Source of the DNA: Thiorhodococcus drewsii AZ1
GTDB taxonomy: Bacteria; Pseudomonadota; Gammaproteobacteria; Chromatiales; Chromatiaceae
DNA length: 64,000 nucleotides
Reading direction: 5' to 3'
Assembly (NCBI RefSeq): GCF_000224065.1
Contig: NZ_AFWT01000001.1
Coordinates: forward strand, 235,503-299,502
Notes under the pieces: generated by a model
Database searches by the model: none
What the model was told of the DNA's origin: nothing
What the model saw: the letters and a program-made list of their open reading frames with translations, nothing else
In this document: positions 56,212 to 64,000 of the stretch, one piece after another
How positions within the stretch are numbered: the stretch's first letter is position 1
Layout of the letters: the number at the start of each line of letters is the position of its first letter
Made by a program: the position numbers and the translations under genes

Positions 56212-57051
56212 ATGATCGGATATCAGGAAAATACGCTGCCAGTAAACAGAAAGCGAATCGGTGTGGATACGATGTTCGCTCTGTCATGTGTAGTTGCAAT
56301 CGTAATGGCCGGCATTTCCGGAGAGGCGGAGTCCGCTTCAGGAAAGGATCGGCGCACAATGGCCGAAAAACGCTGCGATGCCCTTGCTGCCTCGCCTGAT
56401 GCCCCAGGAGTACGTGGTGAACAGGTGAATTTCGAGCGGATTAACGTCGCCGCCGCCTTTTCTGCGTGTAAAGAGGTCGTTCAGGATACATCCAAGCCGA
56501 GATACTGGTATCAGATGGGTCGCCTGCTTGATAAGGGAAAGTATTACAGAGAGGCTCTGCCCTGGTACCTCAAGGCCGCAAGGCAGGGTTTTGTTCCGGC
56601 GCAATATAATTTGGGTGTCAAGTACCGTGATGGCCAAGGGGTACAGAGAGACGATTCCATAGCAGCTGCCTTGTTTAGAAAGGCAGCTGAGCAAGGTGAT
56701 GCGGATGCCCAGTTCAACTTGGGGTTATTCTACGCGGATGGGCAAGGTGTCCCCCGAAACGACGCCAAAGCGGTCGCTTGGTATCGTAAAGCTGCATCCC
56801 AAGGGTTGGCTGTTGCCCAATCTAATTTAGGATTTATGTACGAGCATGGTCGAGGGGTTCCCCGGAGCCTTAGAGAAGCGGCTGCTTGGTACGGCAAGGC
56901 TGCCGCCCAGGGAAATTCTATCGCCAGACGCAATTTGGCAAACCTACAAGGGGGCGGATCGTCCTATTCCTATGACGATGAACTGATGCAGCGCCAACAG
57001 ACGCGTGATCTATATCGGAACGCCGGCGACCCTAATTGGAACATGCGGTAA
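56212..57051 (+). CDS. Exported Sel1-like repeat protein
   Basis: A 279-residue protein with an N-terminal hydrophobic helix (MFALSCVVAIVMAG, signal or anchor), a short linker and four Sel1-like TPR repeats (about 120-250), for example AQYNLGVKYRDGQGVQRDDS and AQFNLGLFYADGQGVPRNDA. Sel1 proteins are scaffolds for protein-protein contacts, often in envelope stress and secretion. ATG 56272 would move the hydrophobic helix to the very N-terminus. Confidence 0.75.
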   Translation: MIGYQENTLPVNRKRIGVDTMFALSCVVAIVMAGISGEAESASGKDRRTMAEKRCDALAASPDAPGVRGEQVNFERINVAAAFSACKEVVQDTSKPRYWYQMGRLLDKGKYYREALPWYLKAARQGFVPAQYNLGVKYRDGQGVQRDDSIAAALFRKAAEQGDADAQFNLGLFYADGQGVPRNDAKAVAWYRKAASQGLAVAQSNLGFMYEHGRGVPRSLREAAAWYGKAAAQGNSIARRNLANLQGGGSSYSYDDELMQRQQTRDLYRNAGDPNWNMR

Positions 57052-57257
57052 CAAGGTTTGACATGAGCGCTGAGAAACCGATGCTTTGATCGAAAGGGAT
57101 GCTGATTGGCTGCCGCCATGGAAGGCAATCAGCTTACCGAATAGGAAGCCAGCCTCTCGGCTCGCACAACAAATGTGCTAAGAGATATTGTTTTTCGATT
57201 TTTATACTCTCGTGGGGAACCATTCTTCACGCTGGGATTTCTTTGAGGATTATATTT

Positions 57258-57602
57258 GTGGCTCTCGTTAAGTGTAAAGAGTGCAACTCCGACGTATCCG
57301 ATTCTGCAGTTTCGTGTCCCAAGTGCGGTGCACCCGTAATCGGAGCTGACCAATCGCAATGTCCCCACTGCAGGACAGTTATCCACGAGAAAGCGACTAA
57401 GTGCCCAGGATGTGGCGCAGTGAAGGGCTACATTTATGACTCGAGATGGGGAGCTCTCGGGAAATTTGGCATGATCTTCTTTGGGTTCATTGTTCCTCCA
57501 ATTGTGATTTTGTTCTTTCCGCCTGCAATGATTATATTTATCCCCTACGCTCTTTACTTTGCGTACCGTTATTTCGTTACCGGGCCACGATGGTTTGTGT
57601 AA
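57258..57602 (+). CDS. Zinc-ribbon membrane protein
   Basis: A 114-residue protein with two zinc-ribbon modules (CKECNSDVSDSAVSCPKCG and CPHCRTVIHEKATKCPGCG) followed by two membrane helices (MIFFGFIVPPIVILFF, MIIFIPYALYFAYRYF). GTG 57258 is chosen as start: a gagg box lies nine bases before. Such proteins are common and poorly known; the zinc ribbons would lie in the cytoplasm. Confidence 0.65.
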   Translation: MALVKCKECNSDVSDSAVSCPKCGAPVIGADQSQCPHCRTVIHEKATKCPGCGAVKGYIYDSRWGALGKFGMIFFGFIVPPIVILFFPPAMIIFIPYALYFAYRYFVTGPRWFV

Positions 57603-57629
57603 ATTCGTTGATCGCCTAGGTAGGTATCA

Positions 57630-58877
57630 GTGTCGGGTGAGCGCTTGCAGCTCAAGCGGTTCATCAATCGTCATCCATGTCTCGTTGAGTCCCTTCAGCG
57701 CTATTGCCCATTCGACGAGGAATTGATCGGGCGATTTTGCCCAAGCTTCGATTTGCTCTCGTCAAACAAGGCGGTGGAATGGACTCCTGAGCTGATCGAT
57801 CGCTTCATCGGCGACTGGGATTGGTATGAGCTCTCGGCGAACCCAGGCTTGCCATGGAGCACTGAACTGATCGAGCGGTTTGCCGACCGCTGGTGCTGGG
57901 ATCGGCTTCCCTCGCCCGCAACGCGAGCCCTGGATTGGGATTGGATCGGCCATCGTAATGATCCAGAGCTGTTCCGGTCTCTCTCCAGAAACTGGAGTTT
58001 GCCTTGGACTCAGTCGCTGATTGCAGGCCATGCGAATCAATGGGATTGGGATGCCTTGTCCTCTAATCCCTCGCTGCCCTGGACCAGCGATCTCATCGCA
58101 GATTATGAGAATCGGTGGTGTTGGGGGCGGAGTTGCAAACCTGAGTCTGCAGATGGTGGGCTCTCCGTGAATCGAGCTCTTCCCTGGAGTCTCGAGCTCA
58201 TCGAGCAATACCGCGACAAATGGTGCTGGATTGACTCGGGGCTCTCGTCAAACCGTGGATTACCCTGGAACGATGAGTTGCTCGAGGTTTACGCCAGCCG
58301 GTGGGGCTGGGGTTGTTATGGACTCTCGCTCAACCCGGCTTTGCCCTGGACCTCTGACTTGATCGAGCGTTACTCCGAGCGCTGGTGCTGGGGAAATTGG
58401 GGGTTATCCGGTAATCTCGCCTTGCCATGGAGCATTGAGTTGATCGCGCGCTATGAGGATCGTTGGGGGTGGGAGGATCTGGTTGGCCGCTCCCCAAGCT
58501 ATGGAGATGCATATTGTGTGTCGCTTTCCAGCAATAGCGGCCTTCCCTGGAGCATCGAGCTAATCGAGCGTTTTGCCTCGCGCTTTTGCCGGGTAGATCT
58601 GGCGACGAACCCCTCGCTTCCTTGGAGTTTCGAGTTTATCGAGCAGTTCGAGCGCTATTGGGGACGCAGCGATCCCGGTTCGTTTACCACCGAGACTGAT
58701 GGCAAAGCCAGCCGTTGGCTCTGGTTCTTCTTGACGCAGAACCCGGCTTTGCCCTGGAGCACGGATTCGTTGCTGTATTTCGAGGATCGCTGGAAATACG
58801 ATGATTTGTGCCTGCCGTCTGATCTCTGTCGGCTGCTACGGCGCGAGGATCTCATGGATTTTGCACTGGCTCGTTGA
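57630..58877 (+). CDS. Trp-rich tandem-repeat protein
   Basis: A 415-residue protein built from about eleven repeats of 26-40 residues with the consensus LSxNPxLPWSxELIERYxxRWxW. Repeats include LSANPGLPWSTELIERF, LSSNPSLPWTSDLIADY and LSLNPALPWTSDLIERY. There is no signal peptide or catalytic motif. The helical, Trp-rich unit suggests a solenoid-like binding scaffold. I do not know a named family. GTG 57630 is the start, with a ggtaggt box near. Confidence 0.7.
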   Translation: MSGERLQLKRFINRHPCLVESLQRYCPFDEELIGRFCPSFDLLSSNKAVEWTPELIDRFIGDWDWYELSANPGLPWSTELIERFADRWCWDRLPSPATRALDWDWIGHRNDPELFRSLSRNWSLPWTQSLIAGHANQWDWDALSSNPSLPWTSDLIADYENRWCWGRSCKPESADGGLSVNRALPWSLELIEQYRDKWCWIDSGLSSNRGLPWNDELLEVYASRWGWGCYGLSLNPALPWTSDLIERYSERWCWGNWGLSGNLALPWSIELIARYEDRWGWEDLVGRSPSYGDAYCVSLSSNSGLPWSIELIERFASRFCRVDLATNPSLPWSFEFIEQFERYWGRSDPGSFTTETDGKASRWLWFFLTQNPALPWSTDSLLYFEDRWKYDDLCLPSDLCRLLRREDLMDFALAR

Positions 58878-59016
58878 CGATCTCAGCTGGTATCAACCCA
58901 CTTCCATTCAGATCCGGTCGTCGGTTGTGGCGCGAGCCAGTGCCGCTTTTGTTACAGCAGAAGGCCCGTTGACCTCGATCGTGCTGGATTCGTGAGCTCC
59001 TCTACCAGGAGTCGAA

Positions 59017-60336
59017 ATGAACAATACAATCATCGCCCTAACGTCTCTGGCACTGGTTGTCGGTTGCTCAAATAGTCAGGGTGTCACTGACGGCGATGCC
59101 GAAAAGGCCGCCGGTTCAAGCGTGGCGATCCAACAGTTGCCGTCCGATATGTGCGAGCGGCCAGCCTTGAAGGTGCGCGAGGTGCGTGGTCGGACCCTGA
59201 TCCTAGATGCTGGTCGATTGGCCGGTGTGACCGTCGGCAGTCTCTATCTGTCATCGACGAACGGGGTGCGGGTCCGAATTCGAGAGACCGGTGCGACTTG
59301 GAGTCGCGGTGAGATCGAGTCCGGCTCTGTGGGGGTTGGCACCCTGCTCGTAGAGCACAGGCATGTCTACGAAACATTGCCGCTGAGGCTCTTCGTCATG
59401 CCGGTCTCTGGTGTCGACGACCAGCGATGGAAGGAGGAACTAGGCTCCAGGTTAGGACGCGTCCCTGGTTACCGCTGGACGAATTCCCGTGCCGATGCGG
59501 ATCTGCTCCTGGCTCTGGTCAGTCCGCGACGGACGGAGGCCGTCATCCAAGACTGCGAGGGTCAGCGGAAGCATGATCGGCGATCAGTCGAGGATTCCGC
59601 TGTGGCCTCGGAGCTTCGGGTTCTGATGCCCGACGAACGCCTGTTGCACGAGGGATTCGTGATTTCTCCGGCGTCCGGTCAGGACGAGTGGGAGCGTCTG
59701 GCGCTGAGTCTGACCCGCTACCGGCATCTCATCGAGCTCAGGCGCCTCGTGAGCGATGCGAAGGGGCGGGCTGAGGTGAAGGTTTCCCTCATCCAGTTCG
59801 AACGCTGCGATCCCCAGCTCGATGGCGCCTTCCGCTTACCGGCAACCGGCGACTGGTATCGGCGTCTCCCCGGCATCCTTCCCATGGAGCAACTGGGCGC
59901 GCATTCCTGGCCCCAAGGAACGCTCATGAGCTTCGTGTTGGAGAGTTCAGCCCCTGGTGATCGTTATGTTTCATTGATCGAACTCGCTGCAAATGGAGCG
60001 GTTCGGCCGATTTTTCCGCTACCCGCCGATGATCGGTATCTGAAAGGCGGGGGCCGGGTCGATCTCACCGCCCAGGACATCGGGTTGTTGTTCGATGAGC
60101 CCGGCGACAATTCCTTGCTGATTCTAGTGACCCGCGAGGCGCTTGATCCCCGCCTAATGAGCCAGGAGGGTTACGGGCAGCGACGCGGTCCTTCGAACCC
60201 TGGCGGGCCAGGGCTCGGTCGATTCGCGTCGGTCCTCGAAGCGACCATGCAAGATCTCGGCACGGTGGGGTGGGCGGGGAGATTGATCGACTATCACGTC
60301 GATCCGGTAGGGACGAGACATGCGGATCTGCGTTGA
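59017..60336 (+). CDS. DUF4384-like lipoprotein
   Basis: A 439-residue protein with a lipobox (VVGCS) after a short signal. The C-terminal part (about 295-395, GTLMSFVLESSAPGDRYVSLI, GAVRPIFPLPADDRYLKGGG, ILVTREALDP) resembles DUF4384, a domain often encoded beside caspase-like or CHAT proteins. The middle (130-260) has LRLFVMPVSGVDDQRWKEEL with AxxLLALVSPR of unknown role. Its end overlaps the next gene by 17 bases. Confidence 0.7.
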   Translation: MNNTIIALTSLALVVGCSNSQGVTDGDAEKAAGSSVAIQQLPSDMCERPALKVREVRGRTLILDAGRLAGVTVGSLYLSSTNGVRVRIRETGATWSRGEIESGSVGVGTLLVEHRHVYETLPLRLFVMPVSGVDDQRWKEELGSRLGRVPGYRWTNSRADADLLLALVSPRRTEAVIQDCEGQRKHDRRSVEDSAVASELRVLMPDERLLHEGFVISPASGQDEWERLALSLTRYRHLIELRRLVSDAKGRAEVKVSLIQFERCDPQLDGAFRLPATGDWYRRLPGILPMEQLGAHSWPQGTLMSFVLESSAPGDRYVSLIELAANGAVRPIFPLPADDRYLKGGGRVDLTAQDIGLLFDEPGDNSLLILVTREALDPRLMSQEGYGQRRGPSNPGGPGLGRFASVLEATMQDLGTVGWAGRLIDYHVDPVGTRHADLR

Positions 60337-62230
60337 GTCACTACAAATGATCTGGTTCCAGCAGAATACTAGGGCGTGGCGACGCCGACTTGTCGGGAGG
60401 TGCCGCAAGAGGAGCTGGCTGGCGTGCCAATATCTGATCGTGGCGCTCTTTTTGGTTTTCGAGGTACGCGCGGCGGATGATAGGCTCACCAATCATGCGG
60501 CCTTTTTCGTCGATGCCTATGGTTTGGCCGACGCCTCCACAGAGCCGCTGGTGGCGCGCGCATACCAGATCTTCTCGCAAATCAAGGCTGTGGCTGCTGT
60601 GCAGGGACGGCATACACCCCGGCTCAAGGTCCTGGGCACATCAGGCTCGCCCTGGGCACTGGCGCTTCCGGATGGCGCGGTCTTGCTCTCGCGGGGGGCG
60701 CTGGACATCTGCTATCGCGCGGCCGATGAGGATCTTGGGGACACGCGTTTGGCCTTCGTGTTCGGTCACGAGCTGGCCCACCTGGCCGACAACGATTTCT
60801 GGAGCGCTGAGGTCTATCGTTCCTTGGCCGACGACCAACTTGCGCCGCTCAGACGTCTATTGCACCAAACGACAGAAGTCGGTCCCGGGCGCCTGGCCGA
60901 AATTCAGCTCAAAGAGACCAAGGCCGATGATGGGGGCTTCTTTTATGCGGCGGTCGCAGGCTACCCGGTGCATCGGCTGTTGGGCGATCCTGCCTCTGAT
61001 CGGTCGGATTTCTTCCAGTTCTGGAGCGAGCAGACCGAGGCCGGTTTCGTGGGGGATGGCACCCACCCGCCGCCGGAGGAGCGTGCCGCCTGGCTGCGTC
61101 AGCGGCTGAGCCAGATGCTCGGGGCCATCGAGCTGTGGCGTTTCGGAGTCAGGCTGCTGCAGGCGGATCGCTTGGACGACGCACGCTATTTCCTCGATGC
61201 CTTTCAGGAGCATTTTCCTTCTCGAGAGGTGTACGGCAACTTGGGCTATCTGTCGCTGCGTCAAGCCATGCAGCGCATGCCGCAGAAGGTGGCGACACGT
61301 TTTTGGATGCCGATCCAATTCGATCTCGATACCCGCGCAGACTCGTTGGGTGGAGCGTCGGTCACCCGCAACGCCGCAGGACTGACCTCCGAGGTCATCG
61401 ATCTGCTTGAGACCGCCAGGAGTGCCTTGGAGAGGTCGGTCGAGCTCGATCCGGATTACATGCCCGGCTGGAGCAATCTTGCGGTGACCCATTTCTTCCT
61501 TGGCGATATCCACCTGGCGCGTGATGCCGTCGATCGAGCCCTGGCTAGGCGTCAAGAGAATGGCGCACTCTCGGCCTTGCAGGCCGCCATCATCGCCGAG
61601 ACCGACCCGACCCTGGATCTCTGGCCTCAGGCGATCGAGCGTTTGGAAACACTGCTCGCACATCAGCCGCAGGCAGCGGCCGCTCATTACAATCTGGCGC
61701 GTTTGCTCGATGAGCGCGGCCGCGCGGCCGCAGCCGCGCCGCACTGGGCTTGGCTGCGCGCTCGTGCGGGTGAGCTACCCACTATCTATGCCGATGTGGT
61801 GTGCAGGTTCGAAGGCGGGGCGCGACACGCGGAGTGTCCAGCCACGAGGCCGAGGTCCAGGGGTCTGTTCCCCTGGCCGTTACCCATACAGCCTGGCGTG
61901 GATCTATACCAGGACACTGAGGTGGCGGAGCAGCTCACAGATTCAGCCTGGCAGCGGCTGACGCTTCGGTTTGGCACCGCGAAGATGGATGGGGCACTCT
62001 TTTGGCAGCCGGATCGTTTTGCAGTGCTCGTGCTCGGTGGCTATGTAGATACCTTCGTCCTCTATGGCGCCGATCTAGGAACGGCGGTGGAGCTGCGAAA
62101 ACGTGTGGGTGCGCCTCACTCGATCCGGACGCTGCCGGGCGCGGAGATCTGGCAATACGGCGGCTGGGCCGCTGTGATCCGGAGCGGGCAGGTGACCGAG
62201 GCTTGGGCCATGAACGCGTCGCCGTACTGA
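60320..62230 (+). CDS. M48-type metallopeptidase with C-terminal TPR-like repeats
   Basis: A 636-residue protein with a signal-like hydrophobic segment (about 34-48, YLIVALFLVF). Zinc motif HELAH (His150, Glu151, His154) and third ligand Glu199 in KETKADDGG place it in family M48 (BepA/LoiP/Oma1-like). The region from about 265 to 490 has TPR-like repeats (LERSVELDPDYMPGWSNLAVTHF). Periplasmic M48-TPR proteins like BepA handle outer-membrane assembly. ATG 60320 overlaps the previous gene; ATG 60347 is an alternative. It is probably the last large gene of the set. Confidence 0.85.
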   Translation: MRICVESLQMIWFQQNTRAWRRRLVGRCRKRSWLACQYLIVALFLVFEVRAADDRLTNHAAFFVDAYGLADASTEPLVARAYQIFSQIKAVAAVQGRHTPRLKVLGTSGSPWALALPDGAVLLSRGALDICYRAADEDLGDTRLAFVFGHELAHLADNDFWSAEVYRSLADDQLAPLRRLLHQTTEVGPGRLAEIQLKETKADDGGFFYAAVAGYPVHRLLGDPASDRSDFFQFWSEQTEAGFVGDGTHPPPEERAAWLRQRLSQMLGAIELWRFGVRLLQADRLDDARYFLDAFQEHFPSREVYGNLGYLSLRQAMQRMPQKVATRFWMPIQFDLDTRADSLGGASVTRNAAGLTSEVIDLLETARSALERSVELDPDYMPGWSNLAVTHFFLGDIHLARDAVDRALARRQENGALSALQAAIIAETDPTLDLWPQAIERLETLLAHQPQAAAAHYNLARLLDERGRAAAAAPHWAWLRARAGELPTIYADVVCRFEGGARHAECPATRPRSRGLFPWPLPIQPGVDLYQDTEVAEQLTDSAWQRLTLRFGTAKMDGALFWQPDRFAVLVLGGYVDTFVLYGADLGTAVELRKRVGAPHSIRTLPGAEIWQYGGWAAVIRSGQVTEAWAMNASPY

Positions 62231-62277
62231 GGTCATGAGTCCTGGAATATGCAATCCATCATCGATCGGGGGGCAAA

Positions 62278-62493
62278 ATGAGAGACTATTGCGGCCTGTG
62301 CTATGAGGGCTATGACGAAGGCAATCTCGGTACCTGCAAGCAGTGCGGAGCCAGCTACTGTTACCGCTGCGGGAGTAACGGGCTCTGCGATCGTTGTGCC
62401 TCGTCCCTCAAGCCGTCGGTCGTGAAGGATATGGCAGGCGACGCGTCGCCATCGATCATTAAGAGGATCTGTACACGTTTGTGCGGCAAATAA
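62278..62493 (+). CDS. Small Cys-rich protein
   Basis: A 71-residue protein with eight cysteines in a pattern CGLCYEG, CKQCGASYCYRCGSNGLCDRC, suggesting one or two zinc sites of zinc-ribbon or B-box-like type. It has no signal or membrane segment. A G-rich box (gggggg) precedes the ATG. It follows the M48 gene in the same direction. Confidence 0.55.
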   Translation: MRDYCGLCYEGYDEGNLGTCKQCGASYCYRCGSNGLCDRCASSLKPSVVKDMAGDASPSIIKRICTRLCGK

Positions 62494-62698
62494 GGAATAG
62501 TCGGGCTGAGGTTATGCACTGCTTGGGTGTGGGCGGCTCTTCATCGAGAGGGGTATTCCTAACTGCGGGGGAAGTGAAAATATTACTCGATCTTCGAGTT
62601 TTTATTTCAAAAGGGCGAGAATGGTTGTCGTTACCTGATAAGTAACTGCCGCCATTTTTTCTGCTGCTCTGCCGTTCATTGATGGCTATCTCGAAGAC

Positions 62699-63964
62699 TT
62701 GGACACAGCCCTGAGGGAGCATGCGCCTGGGCGGGGCTTGACCTGCAGCCAGCGGCGCTGGCTGACGTTCTGTCTGAGGGGTCTGTTGCTGACCAATACG
62801 GTGAGCTGGGCACAGTTTGAGCGCTGTGGCTTGGGGTGGTATCGGTTCAGTGCCTTGTCGTGGATGTTTCGCCACACCAAGCTCCTCTGGGAGGGACTGT
62901 GGCAGGCCAGTGTCAGCGTGGTCGTTGCGCAGTATGGCGTGAGCGAAGGCGTGTTGGGCATTGATGACAGTGACCATCGCCGCGCCAAGCGCACCAAGCG
63001 CATTCACCGTAGCCACAAGGTCTACGACAAGAAGACGGGCGGCTATTTCAATGGGCAGGCGCTGGTGTTTCTCGTCCTGATCACGCCGCAGCTGACCCTT
63101 CCGGTGGGATTTCGCTTTGCTGCGCCGGATCCGCGCCAGGTGGCGTGGCGCGCGGAAGAGGCGCGCCTGAAGCGGCTGAAGATTCCCAAGGCCGAGCGCC
63201 CGCCACGCCCGGCCCCGGATGCAGCCTATCCGGGCAAGCCGCCGCTGGCCCTGGAGTTGATCGAAGCGTTTCGCCGCGCCCATCCGCAGGTGCGCCTCCG
63301 CGCCGTTCTGGCCGATGCGCTCTACGGGACGCAGGCGTTCATGGATCAGGCCAGCCACCGATGCGGCAACGTCCAGACGGTCAGCCAATTGCGCGCCAAC
63401 CAAAAGGTGCGTTTTCGTGGTAAGGAGCGCGCGCGTGCACGTGTGCGCTCATGGCACCAAGCGCTTCGTTATCCCAACGAGAGCGAATATCGCTATCTGG
63501 TTGCCACCGATTTGAGCTGGCGCACGCTCGACATCGTCCAACTCTATACCCTGCGATGGCTCGTCGAGGTGTTTCTGGAGGACTGGAAGCTCAATGAAGG
63601 GTGGGGGCAACTGGCCAAACAGCCTGATGAAGAGGGATCAAGCCGAAGCCTAATCCTGAGTCTGCTGCTCGACCACGCCCTAATCCTTCACCCCGAGCAG
63701 CAAGCCCGCCTGAGCCGCCAGACGCCCGCGTGCACCGTGGGCTGCCTCCGACAGCAGTGCCAGGGTGAGGCACTCGTGGAGATGTTCCGACGGGTGTTGG
63801 AGGCCGAGGGTAAGCGTCCGGCCAATTACATCTATCCCGCCCAGAATCGAGTCTGCAAGATGAAATTCCATTCCATCACGACAGGAGTTTCAGCATGGCA
63901 GATCGACGGCGCACACGCGAGCAGTGGCAATCCATTGTTGAAGGCTGGCCAAAGAGTGGCCTGA
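62699..63964 (+). CDS. DDE transposase (IS4/IS701-like)
   Basis: A ~420-residue transposase: LTCSQRRWLTFCLRGLLLTN, LGIDDSDHRRAKRTKRIHRS (Asp), FFLVLITPQLTLPVGFRF-like core, LADALYGTQAFM (Asp), and YTLRWLVEVFLEDWKLNEG (Glu), the Y-(2)-R-(3)-E-(6)-K signature of IS4-type enzymes. The frame is open upstream to 62642 and no ATG is in frame, so the start (TTG 62699) is unsure. It runs into the start of another IS gene at its end, so its last ~25 residues may be foreign. Family assignment is tentative. Confidence 0.75.
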   Translation: MDTALREHAPGRGLTCSQRRWLTFCLRGLLLTNTVSWAQFERCGLGWYRFSALSWMFRHTKLLWEGLWQASVSVVVAQYGVSEGVLGIDDSDHRRAKRTKRIHRSHKVYDKKTGGYFNGQALVFLVLITPQLTLPVGFRFAAPDPRQVAWRAEEARLKRLKIPKAERPPRPAPDAAYPGKPPLALELIEAFRRAHPQVRLRAVLADALYGTQAFMDQASHRCGNVQTVSQLRANQKVRFRGKERARARVRSWHQALRYPNESEYRYLVATDLSWRTLDIVQLYTLRWLVEVFLEDWKLNEGWGQLAKQPDEEGSSRSLILSLLLDHALILHPEQQARLSRQTPACTVGCLRQQCQGEALVEMFRRVLEAEGKRPANYIYPAQNRVCKMKFHSITTGVSAWQIDGAHASSGNPLLKAGQRVA

Positions 63965-64000
63965 CCCAGGCGCAGTATTGCGCCCAGCAGGGCATCTCGG
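63895..64000 (+). CDS. tnpA: IS66-family accessory protein TnpA, N-terminal part
   Basis: Begins ATG at 63895 after an aggag box: MADRRRTREQWQSIVEGWPK then SGLTQAQYCAQQGIS, the start of the helix-turn-helix TnpA protein of IS66 elements. It continues past the window end. It overlaps the end of the previous transposase in another frame, so an IS66-type element has probably inserted into or next to it. Confidence 0.65.
   Translation, partial: MADRRRTREQWQSIVEGWPKSGLTQAQYCAQQGIS

Overview
The window looks like chromosome from a purple sulfur gammaproteobacterium (Chromatiales, close to Allochromatium/Thiocystis/Thiocapsa). The clues are a two-subunit class III polyhydroxyalkanoate (PHA) synthase (phaE-phaC) of the Allochromatium type with phaA, phaR, phasin and phaB; a petABC cytochrome bc1 operon followed by sspA-sspB; a methylcitrate (prp) operon; and a generally high G+C, gammaproteobacterial gene set. 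No rRNA, tRNA or CRISPR array was seen.

Layout. 1-5.4 kb: end of a TDT-type transporter, an envelope coiled-coil protein, hisB-hisA-hisI-hisE (no hisH or hisF), tatA and a tatC with a long tail (no tatB between them). 5.5-11.3 kb: CysB-like and XRE regulators, a Cache-domain protein, hypE, and a B12-binding protein overlapping a diguanylate cyclase. 11.7-16.8 kb: thiC with a TPP riboswitch, then a FimX-like degenerate c-di-GMP protein. 16.8-28.9 kb: the PHA locus (phaE-phaC leftward; phaA, phaR and, after a gap, phaP, phaB rightward), split by a leftward chemosensory operon (STAS-cheA-mcp-cheW) and a DnaQ-like exonuclease. 28.9-40.7 kb: Nif3-like protein, petABC, sspAB, small lipoproteins, a TraB-family protein, a YqiA-like esterase, membrane proteins and a PAS-GGDEF cyclase. 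40.9-45.9 kb: prpBCD with a GntR regulator, then a DUF3096 protein.

45.9-64 kb is accessory DNA with insertion-sequence debris at both ends: IS5/ISKra4 remnants, an IS481-like element, a transposase near 62.7-64 kb and the start of an IS66-type gene. Between them is a set of mostly exported or lipid-anchored proteins: a 1103-residue TPR-CHAT protease-like protein, facing a rightward series of two lipoproteins (one DUF4384-like), a YiiX/NlpC-P60-like enzyme, a DnaJ-type zinc-finger mini-protein, a Sel1 protein, zinc-ribbon and Cys-rich proteins, a Trp-rich repeat protein and an M48 peptidase with TPR-like repeats. This is the strongest candidate for an undescribed system.

Two other themes stand out. 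The first is a possible light/B12 to c-di-GMP link: Wx9EH and ExHxxG motifs next to a GGEEF cyclase with an I-site. The second is a pair of heptad-repeat hairpins, (NNCCAGC)n facing (GCTGGNN)n, directly after the stop codons of phaC and prpC. All calls come from reading the sequence and remembered family features; no searches were run.
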